Source: a bacterium (GTDB lineage: Bacteria > Zhuqueibacterota > Zhuqueibacteria > Zhuqueibacterales > Geothermadaptataceae). From it: a stretch of DNA of 64,000 bases. Below, in pieces: positions 20,330-28,363 of the stretch. A program made the translations under genes and the position numbers. The stretch spans positions 1 to 64,000 of the forward strand of contig JAJRYV010000134.1 of NCBI GenBank assembly GCA_024275575.1, read 5' to 3'. A model generated the notes under the pieces. The model was given only the letters and a program-made list of their open reading frames with translations, was not told the origin of the DNA and made no database searches. How positions within the stretch are numbered: the stretch's first letter is position 1; every line of letters begins with the position of its first letter.

Positions 20330-20357
20330 AAAATAGTTTGTTTAAATTGCATTGCAA
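20330..20357 (-). promoter_or_regulatory. Possible promoter of the signalling block
   Basis: On the minus strand TTGCAA (20357-20352) and TATTTT (20335-20330) are 16 bases apart, about 70 bases before the ATG of the 1232-residue kinase. Matches are moderate and AT-rich surroundings make chance hits easy. Confidence 0.35.
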
Positions 20358-20474
20358 GCAAATTGATGCCGAATGATTGGCATTGACGCTGCGAAAAATA
20401 TGCCGGGAGAATGGTGGATTGTTATAACTCATTGATTAATAGTTTGTTAAAGTCGATGTTCTTCTTTTGCTGGA

Positions 20475-20526
20475 TAAAAAAAGTGATGGAGATTTGCCCC
20501 ACGTGAGTGGGTAAATCCCCATCACT
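20475..20526 (-). terminator. Strong intrinsic terminator after the small membrane protein gene
   Basis: On the minus strand AGTGATGG (20526-20519) pairs with CCATCACT (20489-20482). The stem continues through GATTT/AAATC and CCCAC/GTGGG around a four-base loop, and seven T residues follow. It ends the 20580-20798 transcript about 55 bases past its stop and insulates it from the kinase genes beyond. Confidence 0.88.
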
Positions 20527-20579
20527 GCTTTTGTGATACTTGGCTCACCCTGAAAATCTGGCCGGTAACTCCCCTGGGC

Positions 20580-20798
20580 TTATCGTGCCTGGGCCTGTCG
20601 CTGCTTTGGCTCCAGTGTTTTTCGTTTTTCGGACCCGGATGAATCCTGTTTCTCTAAAATTTCACCAATTCGATTGATAGCCTGTACAATGGAGTCACCA
20701 AACTGATTGAAATTAAAGTGAATTTGCACTATGCCGGAAGTCATCAGGTAGTAGACCACCAGGTAGCTGATCACAACCATTTTTACTGCACTTTTCAT
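20580..20798 (-). CDS. Small single-pass membrane protein, unknown function
   Basis: A 72-residue protein not recognised as any family. The ATG at 20798 has a consensus AAGGAGG seven bases upstream, and a strong intrinsic terminator follows, so it is very likely a real monocistronic gene. Residues about 8-28 form one membrane segment (MVVISYLVVYYLMTSGIVQI). The middle (FGDSIVQAINRIGEILEK) can form an amphipathic helix, and the tail is strongly basic and Gln/Lys/Arg-rich. It could be a small regulator of a membrane partner; nothing in the sequence says which. Confidence 0.75.
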   Translation of the reverse strand: MKSAVKMVVISYLVVYYLMTSGIVQIHFNFNQFGDSIVQAINRIGEILEKQDSSGSEKRKTLEPKQRQAQAR

Positions 20799-21019
20799 TA
20801 TGGCCTCCTTTGCCTTGTAGTGAATGTAGGCATGGCTTCGTTCTATATTTATTCAAATTGAGTGCCATAAATCACTAAAAAGATATAAACGTCTTATATT
20901 TCTGCAGTTATGAGATAATTTCTGAAATATTCTTTTAAAGATAGTGGTGGGGAATTGCCCCGGTTTTGGGGTGTAACGGCATCAGTATTAAATCGAGAAA
21001 AAACTGTTATGCAAACGTT

Positions 21020-21754
21020 TTATCCCCGTAACTGGCGCACTCTTTCGTAGAAAAAGATCGCCGCCGCAGTGGAAACATTGAGTGAATTGACTTTCCCCAG
21101 CATCGGTAGAGCGGTGAGAAAATCACATTTTTCCCTGATCAGGCGATGCAAGCCCCGCCCCTCCCGGCCGAGCACAAAAACGGTGGGTATTTTTAAATCG
21201 AGCTGCCAGAGTGCGGTTTTGCCGGTCATATCTGCGCCGACGAGCCAGAAGCCGCTTTTCTGCAGCGTTTCCATGGCACGCGCCAGATTGGGAACCTCGG
21301 CAACCGGCATATGCAGCGCCGCACCGGCGCTGGCTTTAATCGTTCCGGGAGATAGTTTTGCCGACCGGCGTTTCGGAATGATCACACCATCGATTCCGGC
21401 ACCATCGGCAACGCGTAAAATGGCGCCGAAATTGTGCGGGTCTTCGATGCCATCGAGCAAAGCAAGCGCGCGGTTTTCCCGTTTTTTGAGCTGGTTGAGC
21501 AAATCCTGCAAGGAAACCGCAGCCCGGGCTTGCAAAAAAAGAAGAACCCCCTGGTGATTTTCCCCACCACTTTGCCGGTGCAGCCCTTCTTTGTTTATGC
21601 GTTTTACCGGGATATTTTTCTTCTGCGCCAGGCTGCTAATCTTTGCGGCAAATTGCTTTTCAGCGCTTTCCAGAAGAAATATTTTAGAAATAGGCAAGCC
21701 GCTTTCAAGCGCCTCGAATGCCGGCCGCCGGCCGATAATTTTTAATTCAGACAT
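21020..21754 (-). CDS. rlmB: TrmH/SpoU-family 2'-O-ribose RNA methyltransferase (RlmB-like)
   Basis: Methylates a ribose 2'-OH on rRNA or tRNA with S-adenosylmethionine; length (244) and architecture fit RlmB, which modifies a guanosine in the 23S rRNA peptidyl-transferase region. Residues 1-80 form the small RNA-binding domain (IIGRRPAFEALESG). The knotted catalytic domain shows the three family motifs: NFGAILRVADGAG, VFVLGREGRGL and SLNVSTAAAIFFYE. It starts 9 bases after the EIIA-type gene, so the two are co-transcribed. The exact target nucleotide cannot be read from sequence. Confidence 0.9.
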   Translation of the reverse strand: MSELKIIGRRPAFEALESGLPISKIFLLESAEKQFAAKISSLAQKKNIPVKRINKEGLHRQSGGENHQGVLLFLQARAAVSLQDLLNQLKKRENRALALLDGIEDPHNFGAILRVADGAGIDGVIIPKRRSAKLSPGTIKASAGAALHMPVAEVPNLARAMETLQKSGFWLVGADMTGKTALWQLDLKIPTVFVLGREGRGLHRLIREKCDFLTALPMLGKVNSLNVSTAAAIFFYERVRQLRG

Positions 21755-21763
21755 GGATTCCTG

Positions 21764-22282
21764 CTAATCAAATTGGCGAATGGTGCGAATGACTTCACCG
21801 GGATTATTCAGCCACATAAATTCATTGTAAGTGTCTTCAAAGCGAAACATCGCAGCAATTTGCCGATAAATTTTCAAGTGTAAATCACCAACTTTTGCGG
21901 GCGTCGCGATGATAAAAAACAGATGTGACAGACCACTATCCATCGCATCAAAATCGATACCGGTTTCCGAGCGGGCAAAGGCTACGACCGGGTTGCGAAT
22001 ATAGCGCGAACGCACATGCGGGATGGCAACACCATTGACCAGTGCCGTGCTGGATTTGCGTTCTCTGTTGACAAAATCACGGTGCAGTTTGCGCTTGTGC
22101 AGAACATAATTGTTTTTATCGAGTAAATCGACAAATGCCTGTAAGTATTTTTCCTTCTGCATTTGCTTCCATTTGGCGAGATTGAGATCGGGGTTATCCG
22201 GCGGCTCCTCCGGCGGTAGCAAATTCAGCTCGATCATCTCTTCCAGCATAAGTCGCGCAAGGTTCATTTTCTCTGATTCCAT
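21764..22282 (-). CDS. Orphan PTS EIIA-type (fructose/PtsN-like) domain protein
   Basis: A 172-residue protein whose C-terminal about 120 residues match the EIIA type-2 fold, with the phosphorylatable histidine in NGVAIPHVRS and the later GLSHLFFIIATP strand. A charged N-terminal extension of about 45 residues (LLPPEEPPDNPDLNLAKW) is not part of the usual domain. No sugar permease, HPr or EI is in the window, so a regulatory role like PtsN is more likely than sugar uptake. It precedes rlmB by 9 bases. Start at ATG 22282 is assumed; ATG 22267 is an alternative. Confidence 0.82.
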   Translation of the reverse strand: MESEKMNLARLMLEEMIELNLLPPEEPPDNPDLNLAKWKQMQKEKYLQAFVDLLDKNNYVLHKRKLHRDFVNRERKSSTALVNGVAIPHVRSRYIRNPVVAFARSETGIDFDAMDSGLSHLFFIIATPAKVGDLHLKIYRQIAAMFRFEDTYNEFMWLNNPGEVIRTIRQFD

Positions 22283-22312
22283 CGTTCAAAAAATTTGCAA
22301 TTGTTCAACCCA

Positions 22313-22436
22313 GGTATACTCGTCGGGGATTTAAGCCCACACGTTTACCCATCAAGGAATCCCCTGACAGAGTCGATAGTGAGATTCTACGATTGACAAG
22401 CAAGAAGAAAGCCCCGCCAGGCAGATATGGTGAACA
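22313..22436 (+). repeat. Dispersed repeat family V, copy A
   Basis: Runs from TATACTCGTCGGGGATTT to GGTGAACAG and aligns with 58187-58309 along its length and with 25222-25316 over the right-hand 95 bases. Shared landmarks in order are GCCCAC, a GGAATCCCC box, GACAAGCA, a CCCGCCA box and AGAT-TGAACAG. It fills most of the gap between the EIIA-type gene and the TIGR03545 gene. Confidence 0.7.
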
Positions 22437-22575
22437 GATACCATAAAAGTTCGTTGAAAATTTTTAATTTAAAAGATTGTCGTAAATACACCAGCTTTTT
22501 GTTTAGATAATTTCAAATATAGCATGTGAATAAATAAACAAATCACGGCTCGTTATTTCGGGTGGAATCAGCTTT

Positions 22576-24471
22576 TTATGGTTTTTTGAACAGGTCTTTC
22601 AGTTTCTTTTTCACCTCTTTTTCAAGTTGACCCTTTTGCTGTTCAGCGGCCCTTTTCATTTTTGCCGTTTCAGCAGCCAGGCGTGTTTTTAATACCGCCT
22701 CTTTTTCCGAGAGTTTTTTCTTCTGCGTTTCGATACTGTTGTTAATTTCATTGATCTGATGCTCAAATTTTAGCGTTAATTGATCGAGAGTCACCCGGGC
22801 TTTTTCACCGGAATTGTTTGCCGATTTACGTACGCGGTTTTCTAATTGCTGCCGCGCTTTTTTTATTTTTTCACCTAAAATCAACCGCAATCGCCGGGTT
22901 AAAGCTTTATCGATATTCGAATTGATACGTAAAACCTGCGTGCCGCCTTTTTCAGCGATCATGGCATCGATGGTCAATTTTTGAATGCCATCGAGTACCT
23001 CTTTTATCGTTTTGCCGATTTGATTTTTTTTGACTTCCGCATAATCAAACTGAACAGACTGTGCCTGACCCTGCAAATTCAATTTCATGCTTGCGCCTGT
23101 GAAAAAACCGGTTAAAGCAAAACTTCCTGATTTAGCTGAAATTTTCGTCGGGAAATTTATTCTTTCCTGCAAGCTGAACGTGCCAGGTTTTACTGCAGAG
23201 GCCTCGAGCCAAATGGAATCGGCCGTTATTTCTCCGAGGTGATCGAAGACTGCCCGCAAACTGAAAATCTCGTCCATCGATTTGTTGATTTTTAAAGCAA
23301 ACTGCGTCGGTCGGCCAAATACCGCAGGTTCATTGGTCAACCCCAGAATTGTGCCAGAAATATGTTGTTGTGGCAGATTGTCGGCGCCTGTTGATGCAGA
23401 AAGAATTATCTTTCGCACAAGAAAATTTGGGAATTTGCGATAAAAACGGAAATGGATATCCTGTCCGGCAAAACGCTGCGGCTCGGGTTCTTTTTGGGCT
23501 TCAAATAAAATTGCGGCTGCCGGCATATAGCGCCGGGCAAGCACGATATAACGCATGACGGATTTTGCATTTTTGATGAATGGTGCACCGAAAAGCAATA
23601 ATCCGATGTCAGTGGTTTCCAGCTCTTTCAGGCGCGCCATTTTTTTTACCCGCACGATATCGGCCTGCAATTGCCGTTGGGCGTTCGCATAGCGTTTTTG
23701 GGCATTCAGTTTTAACCCCATCAGCGATGATTTGTCGTTTTGTACATTGGCTTGCAAGGTTTCGAGTGTATTTTTTATCTTAGCGAGTTGCTGCAAAGTT
23801 TTTTTAATTTTAACCGGATCCCGTGTTTTTTCGATCTGCACAGCAGCGATTTCATTTTTTAGTGTACGAACACGATCTGCGTATTTGCGCTCGTTTAGCT
23901 GTGCTGTTGTTGCGGTTCTCATGCTGTCGAGCTCGCCGATGAGAGATTCGTATGCAGAAATGCTTTGCAGTTTGTCGGCCTGAACGAGTGAATCAATATC
24001 GAGCTTTTGCCTCAGTTGTGAAAAATCGAGGGCGGGCAGTGATTCCATCCGTGCTTTAATAGCGGATTTGGTTTTGGCAAAAGCGCCCTTCTGTGCGGCA
24101 TCATCATCAACTGTTTGCGGCAGGCTGCCGTCTTTTAAGCGGGCAGTGCCGCTGCGAACGTCCAGCAATTTCAGTTCGCTGATGATGATTTTCCCCCAGA
24201 ACAGCGGTAGGAATTCGAGCGCGAAATTCGCTTCTCCAGTCTCGATGAGGTTTTTCATTGGATGGATTTTATCAGCGACCTGCAATCGCCGCCAACCGCA
24301 TTGCAGATTGAATAGCTTGATGTACATATCGTCAAATTCGACACGAGCGCCGAAAAAGAGTTCGCCGGATTTTTCAGCCAGGCGCTCGATATATTTATTT
24401 TGGGCGAAATAGTAAAGGACACCACTAAACACCGCAAAAGTCAGGAGGAGAACAAGGGCATTTTTTCGCAT
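22576..24471 (-). CDS. TIGR03545-type AsmA-like envelope protein
   Basis: A 631-residue protein with an N-terminal membrane anchor (residues 5-22) followed by an AsmA-like start (LAEKSGELFFGARVEFDDM), a long coiled-coil middle (about 175-285, rich in Lys/Gln/Ala), a beta-rich repeat-type region to about 490, and a Lys/Glu coiled-coil tail ending KKKLKDLFKKP. Recognised from memory as the TIGR03545 family, an uncharacterised family of outer-membrane bacteria always found beside TIGR03546. The stop of the partner and the start of this gene overlap as TAATG, so they are translationally coupled. A periplasmic bridge or lipid-transport role is inference from AsmA resemblance. Confidence 0.75.
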   Translation of the reverse strand: MRKNALVLLLTFAVFSGVLYYFAQNKYIERLAEKSGELFFGARVEFDDMYIKLFNLQCGWRRLQVADKIHPMKNLIETGEANFALEFLPLFWGKIIISELKLLDVRSGTARLKDGSLPQTVDDDAAQKGAFAKTKSAIKARMESLPALDFSQLRQKLDIDSLVQADKLQSISAYESLIGELDSMRTATTAQLNERKYADRVRTLKNEIAAVQIEKTRDPVKIKKTLQQLAKIKNTLETLQANVQNDKSSLMGLKLNAQKRYANAQRQLQADIVRVKKMARLKELETTDIGLLLFGAPFIKNAKSVMRYIVLARRYMPAAAILFEAQKEPEPQRFAGQDIHFRFYRKFPNFLVRKIILSASTGADNLPQQHISGTILGLTNEPAVFGRPTQFALKINKSMDEIFSLRAVFDHLGEITADSIWLEASAVKPGTFSLQERINFPTKISAKSGSFALTGFFTGASMKLNLQGQAQSVQFDYAEVKKNQIGKTIKEVLDGIQKLTIDAMIAEKGGTQVLRINSNIDKALTRRLRLILGEKIKKARQQLENRVRKSANNSGEKARVTLDQLTLKFEHQINEINNSIETQKKKLSEKEAVLKTRLAAETAKMKRAAEQQKGQLEKEVKKKLKDLFKKP

Positions 24472-24998
24472 TATATATCCCCCAATCGTTGTAATTTATC
24501 GATCCATCTGTAAAAGGAAGAGGCTTTGACGGCCTGCACGATTTTCAATTTTTGAACGTGCTCCGCAAATTTATCCCGGTAGATGATAACCAGTTTTTTC
24601 ATCGCAAGATAGACAGGGACAAACAAGACGAGCGCGCTGGCCATGCTGCCCATGACGACGGTATTATAGAATTTTGTCAGTGGTGCGATCGGCAGATTAT
24701 AAAGCATTTCCCAGAAATTGTGCAACCCCGGAATTTGTGCGAGCAAGAAGAATCCCAGGTCATGAAAAAATGGATCAAACAGTACCGCCAGCAGGCTGGT
24801 CAGCATCATGGCGACAAATCCCGCAGCGAGGTTGACATTAAACAAGAGCAAAACCAGCCACAAAAGTAAACTGTGCAGGGTAAAAAACGGCATCAGTCCG
24901 ATGGCAAATCCCAACGAAAACCCGGCTGAAACCTGTCCCGGAGAATCACCGGTGCGTAGCGCTTTAAAAAATTTGATGATAAAATTCAGCCAGAACAT
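24471..24998 (-). CDS. TIGR03546/DUF2062-like membrane protein
   Basis: A 175-residue inner-membrane protein. Residues about 25-75 and 80-135 contain three or four hydrophobic segments, with the glycine/proline pattern GFSLGFAIGLMPFFTLH typical of DUF2062-like proteins. A basic cytoplasmic C-terminal helix follows. It is the fixed partner of the TIGR03545 gene, with which it overlaps by one base. Function unknown; the constant pairing suggests a complex spanning the inner membrane and periplasm. Confidence 0.75.
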   Translation of the reverse strand: MFWLNFIIKFFKALRTGDSPGQVSAGFSLGFAIGLMPFFTLHSLLLWLVLLLFNVNLAAGFVAMMLTSLLAVLFDPFFHDLGFFLLAQIPGLHNFWEMLYNLPIAPLTKFYNTVVMGSMASALVLFVPVYLAMKKLVIIYRDKFAEHVQKLKIVQAVKASSFYRWIDKLQRLGDI

Positions 24999-25501
24999 GG
25001 GTGACCTTTCTCAGTTCATTTTTATAAACTGGTTCGGTGCCTGCTATATTCAGCAAGGCAAGTGGTAGCGGTTCTAAAACGTACCCGGCTATTCAGCGCG
25101 TCAGGCGGGCGCTGAGCTTGCCGAAGCGGGAATTTGTTGTGCACAAAGAGGGTGAACCGCGGGCTTCAAGATTAACAATATGGGTGAAATCCTGGCACTG
25201 CAATGTTTCTTTTGATTCCATGCTCGCCCACTATGGAATCCCCGATGAAAAATATGGCGAGATTTTACGAATGTCAAGCAGGAAGTAAATCCTGTCAAGT
25301 AGATTGGCTGAAATAGATACGAAAAAACGTAGTATCAGTGCAGTATGCCAGGCGGTGGCTGAACCTGTCAATTTGTGACAGTAAAGCGCTCGGGTAAATT
25401 TATTTTGCTTTTTATTGATTTTATCGCTGAAAAAAGCGAAGTTAGCATCGAAAGCAGCAATTTAAATTCTTATCAGATTCTCACGCAATCAGCATAGATT
25501 G
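24999..25501. other. Divergent intergenic region with repeats
   Basis: This 503-base gap separates the divergent TIGR03546 and CDF genes. It holds a CTGAGCTTGCCGAAGC motif at 25112-25127, shared with the tandem motifs at 54661-54700, and family V copy B at 25222-25316. No gene or convincing promoter was seen; the AT-rich stretch 25395-25500 is the likely place for the CDF promoter. Confidence 0.5.
25222..25316 (+). repeat. Dispersed repeat family V, copy B (left end missing)
   Basis: From GCTCGCCCACTATGGAATCC to GATTGGCTGAAATAG it is collinear with copies at 22313-22436 and 58187-58309. The CGTCGGGGATTT head of the other two copies is not recognisable here. Confidence 0.68.
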
Positions 25502-26416
25502 ATGAAAGATTCAAATTCAAACCAGGAAATGCTGCAAAATAGCTTCGAACAGGGATTGCGCAGCACTTTGAAAGGCGTTGTTTCCAATGTCTTTCTTGCG
25601 ATCATTAAAATTCTTTCCGGCATTATCGGTCATTCATACGCCCTCATTGCCGACGGCATTGAATCGTTGCTGGATGTATTCAGCTCGATTATCGTCCTGG
25701 CCGGAATAAAAATCGCTGCAACACCGGCTGACGAACATCACCACTATGGCCACGGCAAGGCAGAATCTCTCGCGGCGATGGTGGTTTCGATTGCCCTTCT
25801 CGCCGCAGCGATGGGGCTGGCTATTCAGAGTGTGCGTGAAATCAATGAACCCCATCACGCGCCGGCGCCTTTTACGCTGGTTGTGTTGCTGCTGGTCATC
25901 CTCATCAAAGAGCTGCTTTTTCGCTATGTCGATGAAGTCGGCGACGAAATAGAAAGTTCGGCCGTCAAAGCTGATGCCTGGCACCACCGCTCCGATGCGA
26001 TCACCTCTGTCGCTGCTTTTATCGGCATTTCCATCGCGCTGCTGTTCGGCAAAGGCTACGAAATGGCCGACGACTGGGCTGCACTGGTGGCCTGCGGCAT
26101 CATCGCTTTCAATGGCTACCGGCTTTTACGCATTTCGATTGTTGATATCATGGATGAAGTGCCCTCACCGGAGGTGGAAGCCAATATTCTTAAAATTGCC
26201 GGTGATATCGAGGGCGTGATGGAAATCGAAACCTGCAGGCTGCGCAAAAGCGGTTTCGGTTATTTCATCGATATGCATATCGAAGTCGATGAAAACTTAT
26301 CGGTGCGGGCAGGCCATGAAATTGCACATACGGTTAAAGATACGCTCATGAGCGAATACCCCAACATTTTTGACGTGATGGTGCATGTTGAACCCTATCC
26401 ATTCAAGCCACTTTAG
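25502..26416 (+). CDS. Cation diffusion facilitator (CDF) metal efflux transporter
   Basis: Exports divalent metal such as Zn, Fe, Mn or Co against protons. Six membrane segments span about residues 20-215. Metal-site motifs are visible: ADGIESLLD in helix 2, HHHYGHGKAE in the loop after it, and ADAWHHRSDA in helix 5, the ordinary HxxxD arrangement. The C-terminal about 85 residues form the ferredoxin-like cytoplasmic domain (IDMHIEVDENLSVRAGHEI). ATG 25502 is used; no clear ribosome site precedes it. The secreted transglutaminase-like gene starts 15 bases later, suggesting one transcript. Confidence 0.93.
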   Translation: MKDSNSNQEMLQNSFEQGLRSTLKGVVSNVFLAIIKILSGIIGHSYALIADGIESLLDVFSSIIVLAGIKIAATPADEHHHYGHGKAESLAAMVVSIALLAAAMGLAIQSVREINEPHHAPAPFTLVVLLLVILIKELLFRYVDEVGDEIESSAVKADAWHHRSDAITSVAAFIGISIALLFGKGYEMADDWAALVACGIIAFNGYRLLRISIVDIMDEVPSPEVEANILKIAGDIEGVMEIETCRLRKSGFGYFIDMHIEVDENLSVRAGHEIAHTVKDTLMSEYPNIFDVMVHVEPYPFKPL

Positions 26417-26431
26417 CGCTATGGACAACTG

Positions 26432-27553
26432 ATGATTTTTCGATACCTTTTGCTAGCTTTCCTCTCTATTTCAGTTGTTGCTGCTGCGGAGAATATCGGG
26501 TTGCAGGCACAACTTTTTGCGGATATGGAGGACAGCCGTCTCGATGATTTTACACTCATCGAAGCGGCTTTTATTTTATCGGGCGTCCAATCGCCGGATA
26601 GTTTGCGAAATCATATCAGATGGTATGAAGAAATGGTACAAAACATTCGTGCCTATAATTTTGATTTGTTCGACAAACCGGCGTTGGCACAGAAAATTTT
26701 TGCCATCATGCACAGCAATATTCTCGGCGAATATGAGCGTGAATCGACGACTTTGCTGGATATTATCCGTCGTAAAAAATTCAATTGTGTTTCGGCGACA
26801 ATTTTATACAATCTCGTTTGCGCCGATCTCGGCTTAGAGACGAAAGCATTCGAAACCCCAACCCATGTCTACACGATTTTTTCTGATTTTGAGCGCCGGT
26901 TCATCGTCGAAAATACCAACGCGATGGGGTTTAATATCATGAAAAATCTGCACACCTATTCTCAATTTCTGCTCCAGTATTACCCGCATGATCGCCGTCT
27001 GGAAATCGGTCTCGACCAGCTTTACGCTTATGAAAACAGCCGTGGCCGGCCCATCGACAACACGGAACTCCTGGGCCTGCTGGCCTATAATCAGGCTTAT
27101 TTTGCCGCCCAAAAAGAGGATTTTGTTGCGGCCTATGAGTTCGTGCTCACAGCACAGCAATTTAATGCCGATAGCCGTTCAAATATCGAATTCGAGAAAG
27201 GGTTATATTTCAGGTGGGGCAGTCGTTGTTTTCGTGAGCGCCGCTTTTTCGATGCTTTCTCCGTTTTTGCCGATGGTTTTTATCGCTATCCGGAAAATGC
27301 GGATTTTGCCCAAAATACGAGGGTTGCATTTCTCAATTGCCTGCAGCAAAATTGGCAGAACCGCAACTGGGCGCAAACACGGCAGGTGATCGGTGAAATC
27401 CTCGAGCTCGATATTTTGCAGGTTGAAGAGATGAAACAGATAAAATTTTATTTTGACAGGTGGTCAACTTATTTTGCTCTGAAGCAAAAAAAAGCGCCTC
27501 TTGATGAGTTGAATTCTCTTTTGAAGAAGATTGAAAATGATTTGCAGAGATGA
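26432..27553 (+). CDS. Secreted transglutaminase-like and TPR protein
   Basis: A 373-residue exported protein with signal peptide at residues 1-19 (LLLAFLSISVVAAAE). Residues about 70-165 resemble a transglutaminase-like cysteine peptidase core: CVSATILYNLVCADLGL supplies a candidate nucleophilic Cys, and THVYTIF a candidate His. The C-terminal half, from about residue 205, is helical with tetratricopeptide-like spacing (ALLAYNQAYFAAQKEDFVAA type). Starts 15 bases after the CDF transporter. Catalysis is unproven; it may be a structural scaffold. Confidence 0.7.
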   Translation: MIFRYLLLAFLSISVVAAAENIGLQAQLFADMEDSRLDDFTLIEAAFILSGVQSPDSLRNHIRWYEEMVQNIRAYNFDLFDKPALAQKIFAIMHSNILGEYERESTTLLDIIRRKKFNCVSATILYNLVCADLGLETKAFETPTHVYTIFSDFERRFIVENTNAMGFNIMKNLHTYSQFLLQYYPHDRRLEIGLDQLYAYENSRGRPIDNTELLGLLAYNQAYFAAQKEDFVAAYEFVLTAQQFNADSRSNIEFEKGLYFRWGSRCFRERRFFDAFSVFADGFYRYPENADFAQNTRVAFLNCLQQNWQNRNWAQTRQVIGEILELDILQVEEMKQIKFYFDRWSTYFALKQKKAPLDELNSLLKKIENDLQR

Positions 27554-27791
27554 TTGCACACTGCGATTTGTAGGGATTTCCCGCATCAGTTTGCTTTAAT
27601 TTCTGCCTTTCGCTAACAATTCAACATAATTCTACGCAAAACTCGCAAATTTCCACTAAATATTAATACATTGGGATATTCTAAAAAAAATCCTGTTTAT
27701 CAGCTTTTTCCAGCTTCAGTGCGAATCGATTGCAGGTACTGATGTATGTTCATTCAGGCTGATAACTTTTATTTTCAGGAGAATCATTAGT

Positions 27792-28310
27792 ATGGCACTT
27801 TCAAACCTTGCTTTTTTGGATGTTTTTGAACTGGAAGACGGACGTTATCGCGGTGCAATTTTGCTGACTTCCCCTGATGCTGCGCCGCTGGAATTCTATT
27901 TATCAGAACCCATTCGCCCGACGGAAGAAAATAAATTATACTATGGTGCCGTGTTTGAAGAGCATTTGCATGTGAGCGTCCTCGGCAATCCACTGATCAA
28001 TCGCATCCAGAAAGAACCGGATGTGGTGCTTATTCGCAATCCGTTTTTGGAAAAAGTATCAAAATCACAGACCCTGGCGCTGGCCCTGGTAAAAGAACCG
28101 GATGTGATCGAAAAAATAGTTGAAGGCAATAAGGAGCGCACAGCCGAGATTGAAGAAGGCATCAAGAAATTTGCTACCGAATATGAGCTTTTTGAACCGT
28201 TCGAACGGATTCGAAAAATCGTTGAGCGTTTTCATAACGAGAATCCTTCCATCAGACGTACCCGGCCTGCTGAGAAATTGAGCAATGCCGTCGAAAGCGA
28301 AATGCAGTAA
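27792..28310 (+). CDS. Conserved-looking protein of unknown function (172 aa)
   Basis: Not recognised. CAGGAGAA precedes the ATG by about 10 bases. No signal peptide or membrane segment. Residues 1-95 look like a beta-rich domain (YRGAILLTSPDAAPLEFYL, VVLIRNPFLEKV) and the remainder is highly charged helix (EKIVEGNKERTAEIEEGIKK). The 532-residue unknown protein starts 53 bases downstream on the same strand, so the pair may form an operon. Confidence 0.65.
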   Translation: MALSNLAFLDVFELEDGRYRGAILLTSPDAAPLEFYLSEPIRPTEENKLYYGAVFEEHLHVSVLGNPLINRIQKEPDVVLIRNPFLEKVSKSQTLALALVKEPDVIEKIVEGNKERTAEIEEGIKKFATEYELFEPFERIRKIVERFHNENPSIRRTRPAEKLSNAVESEMQ

Positions 28311-28363
28311 TCGCCGTCGATGCTATTACCTGCCCTTGCCCAGGAAAGCTGAGATCAAGCCTT

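Noticed and set aside
20377-20393. Sigma-54-like TTGGCAT...CTGC on the plus strand
   Set aside because: Spacing fits but the next plus-strand gene is 5 kb away.
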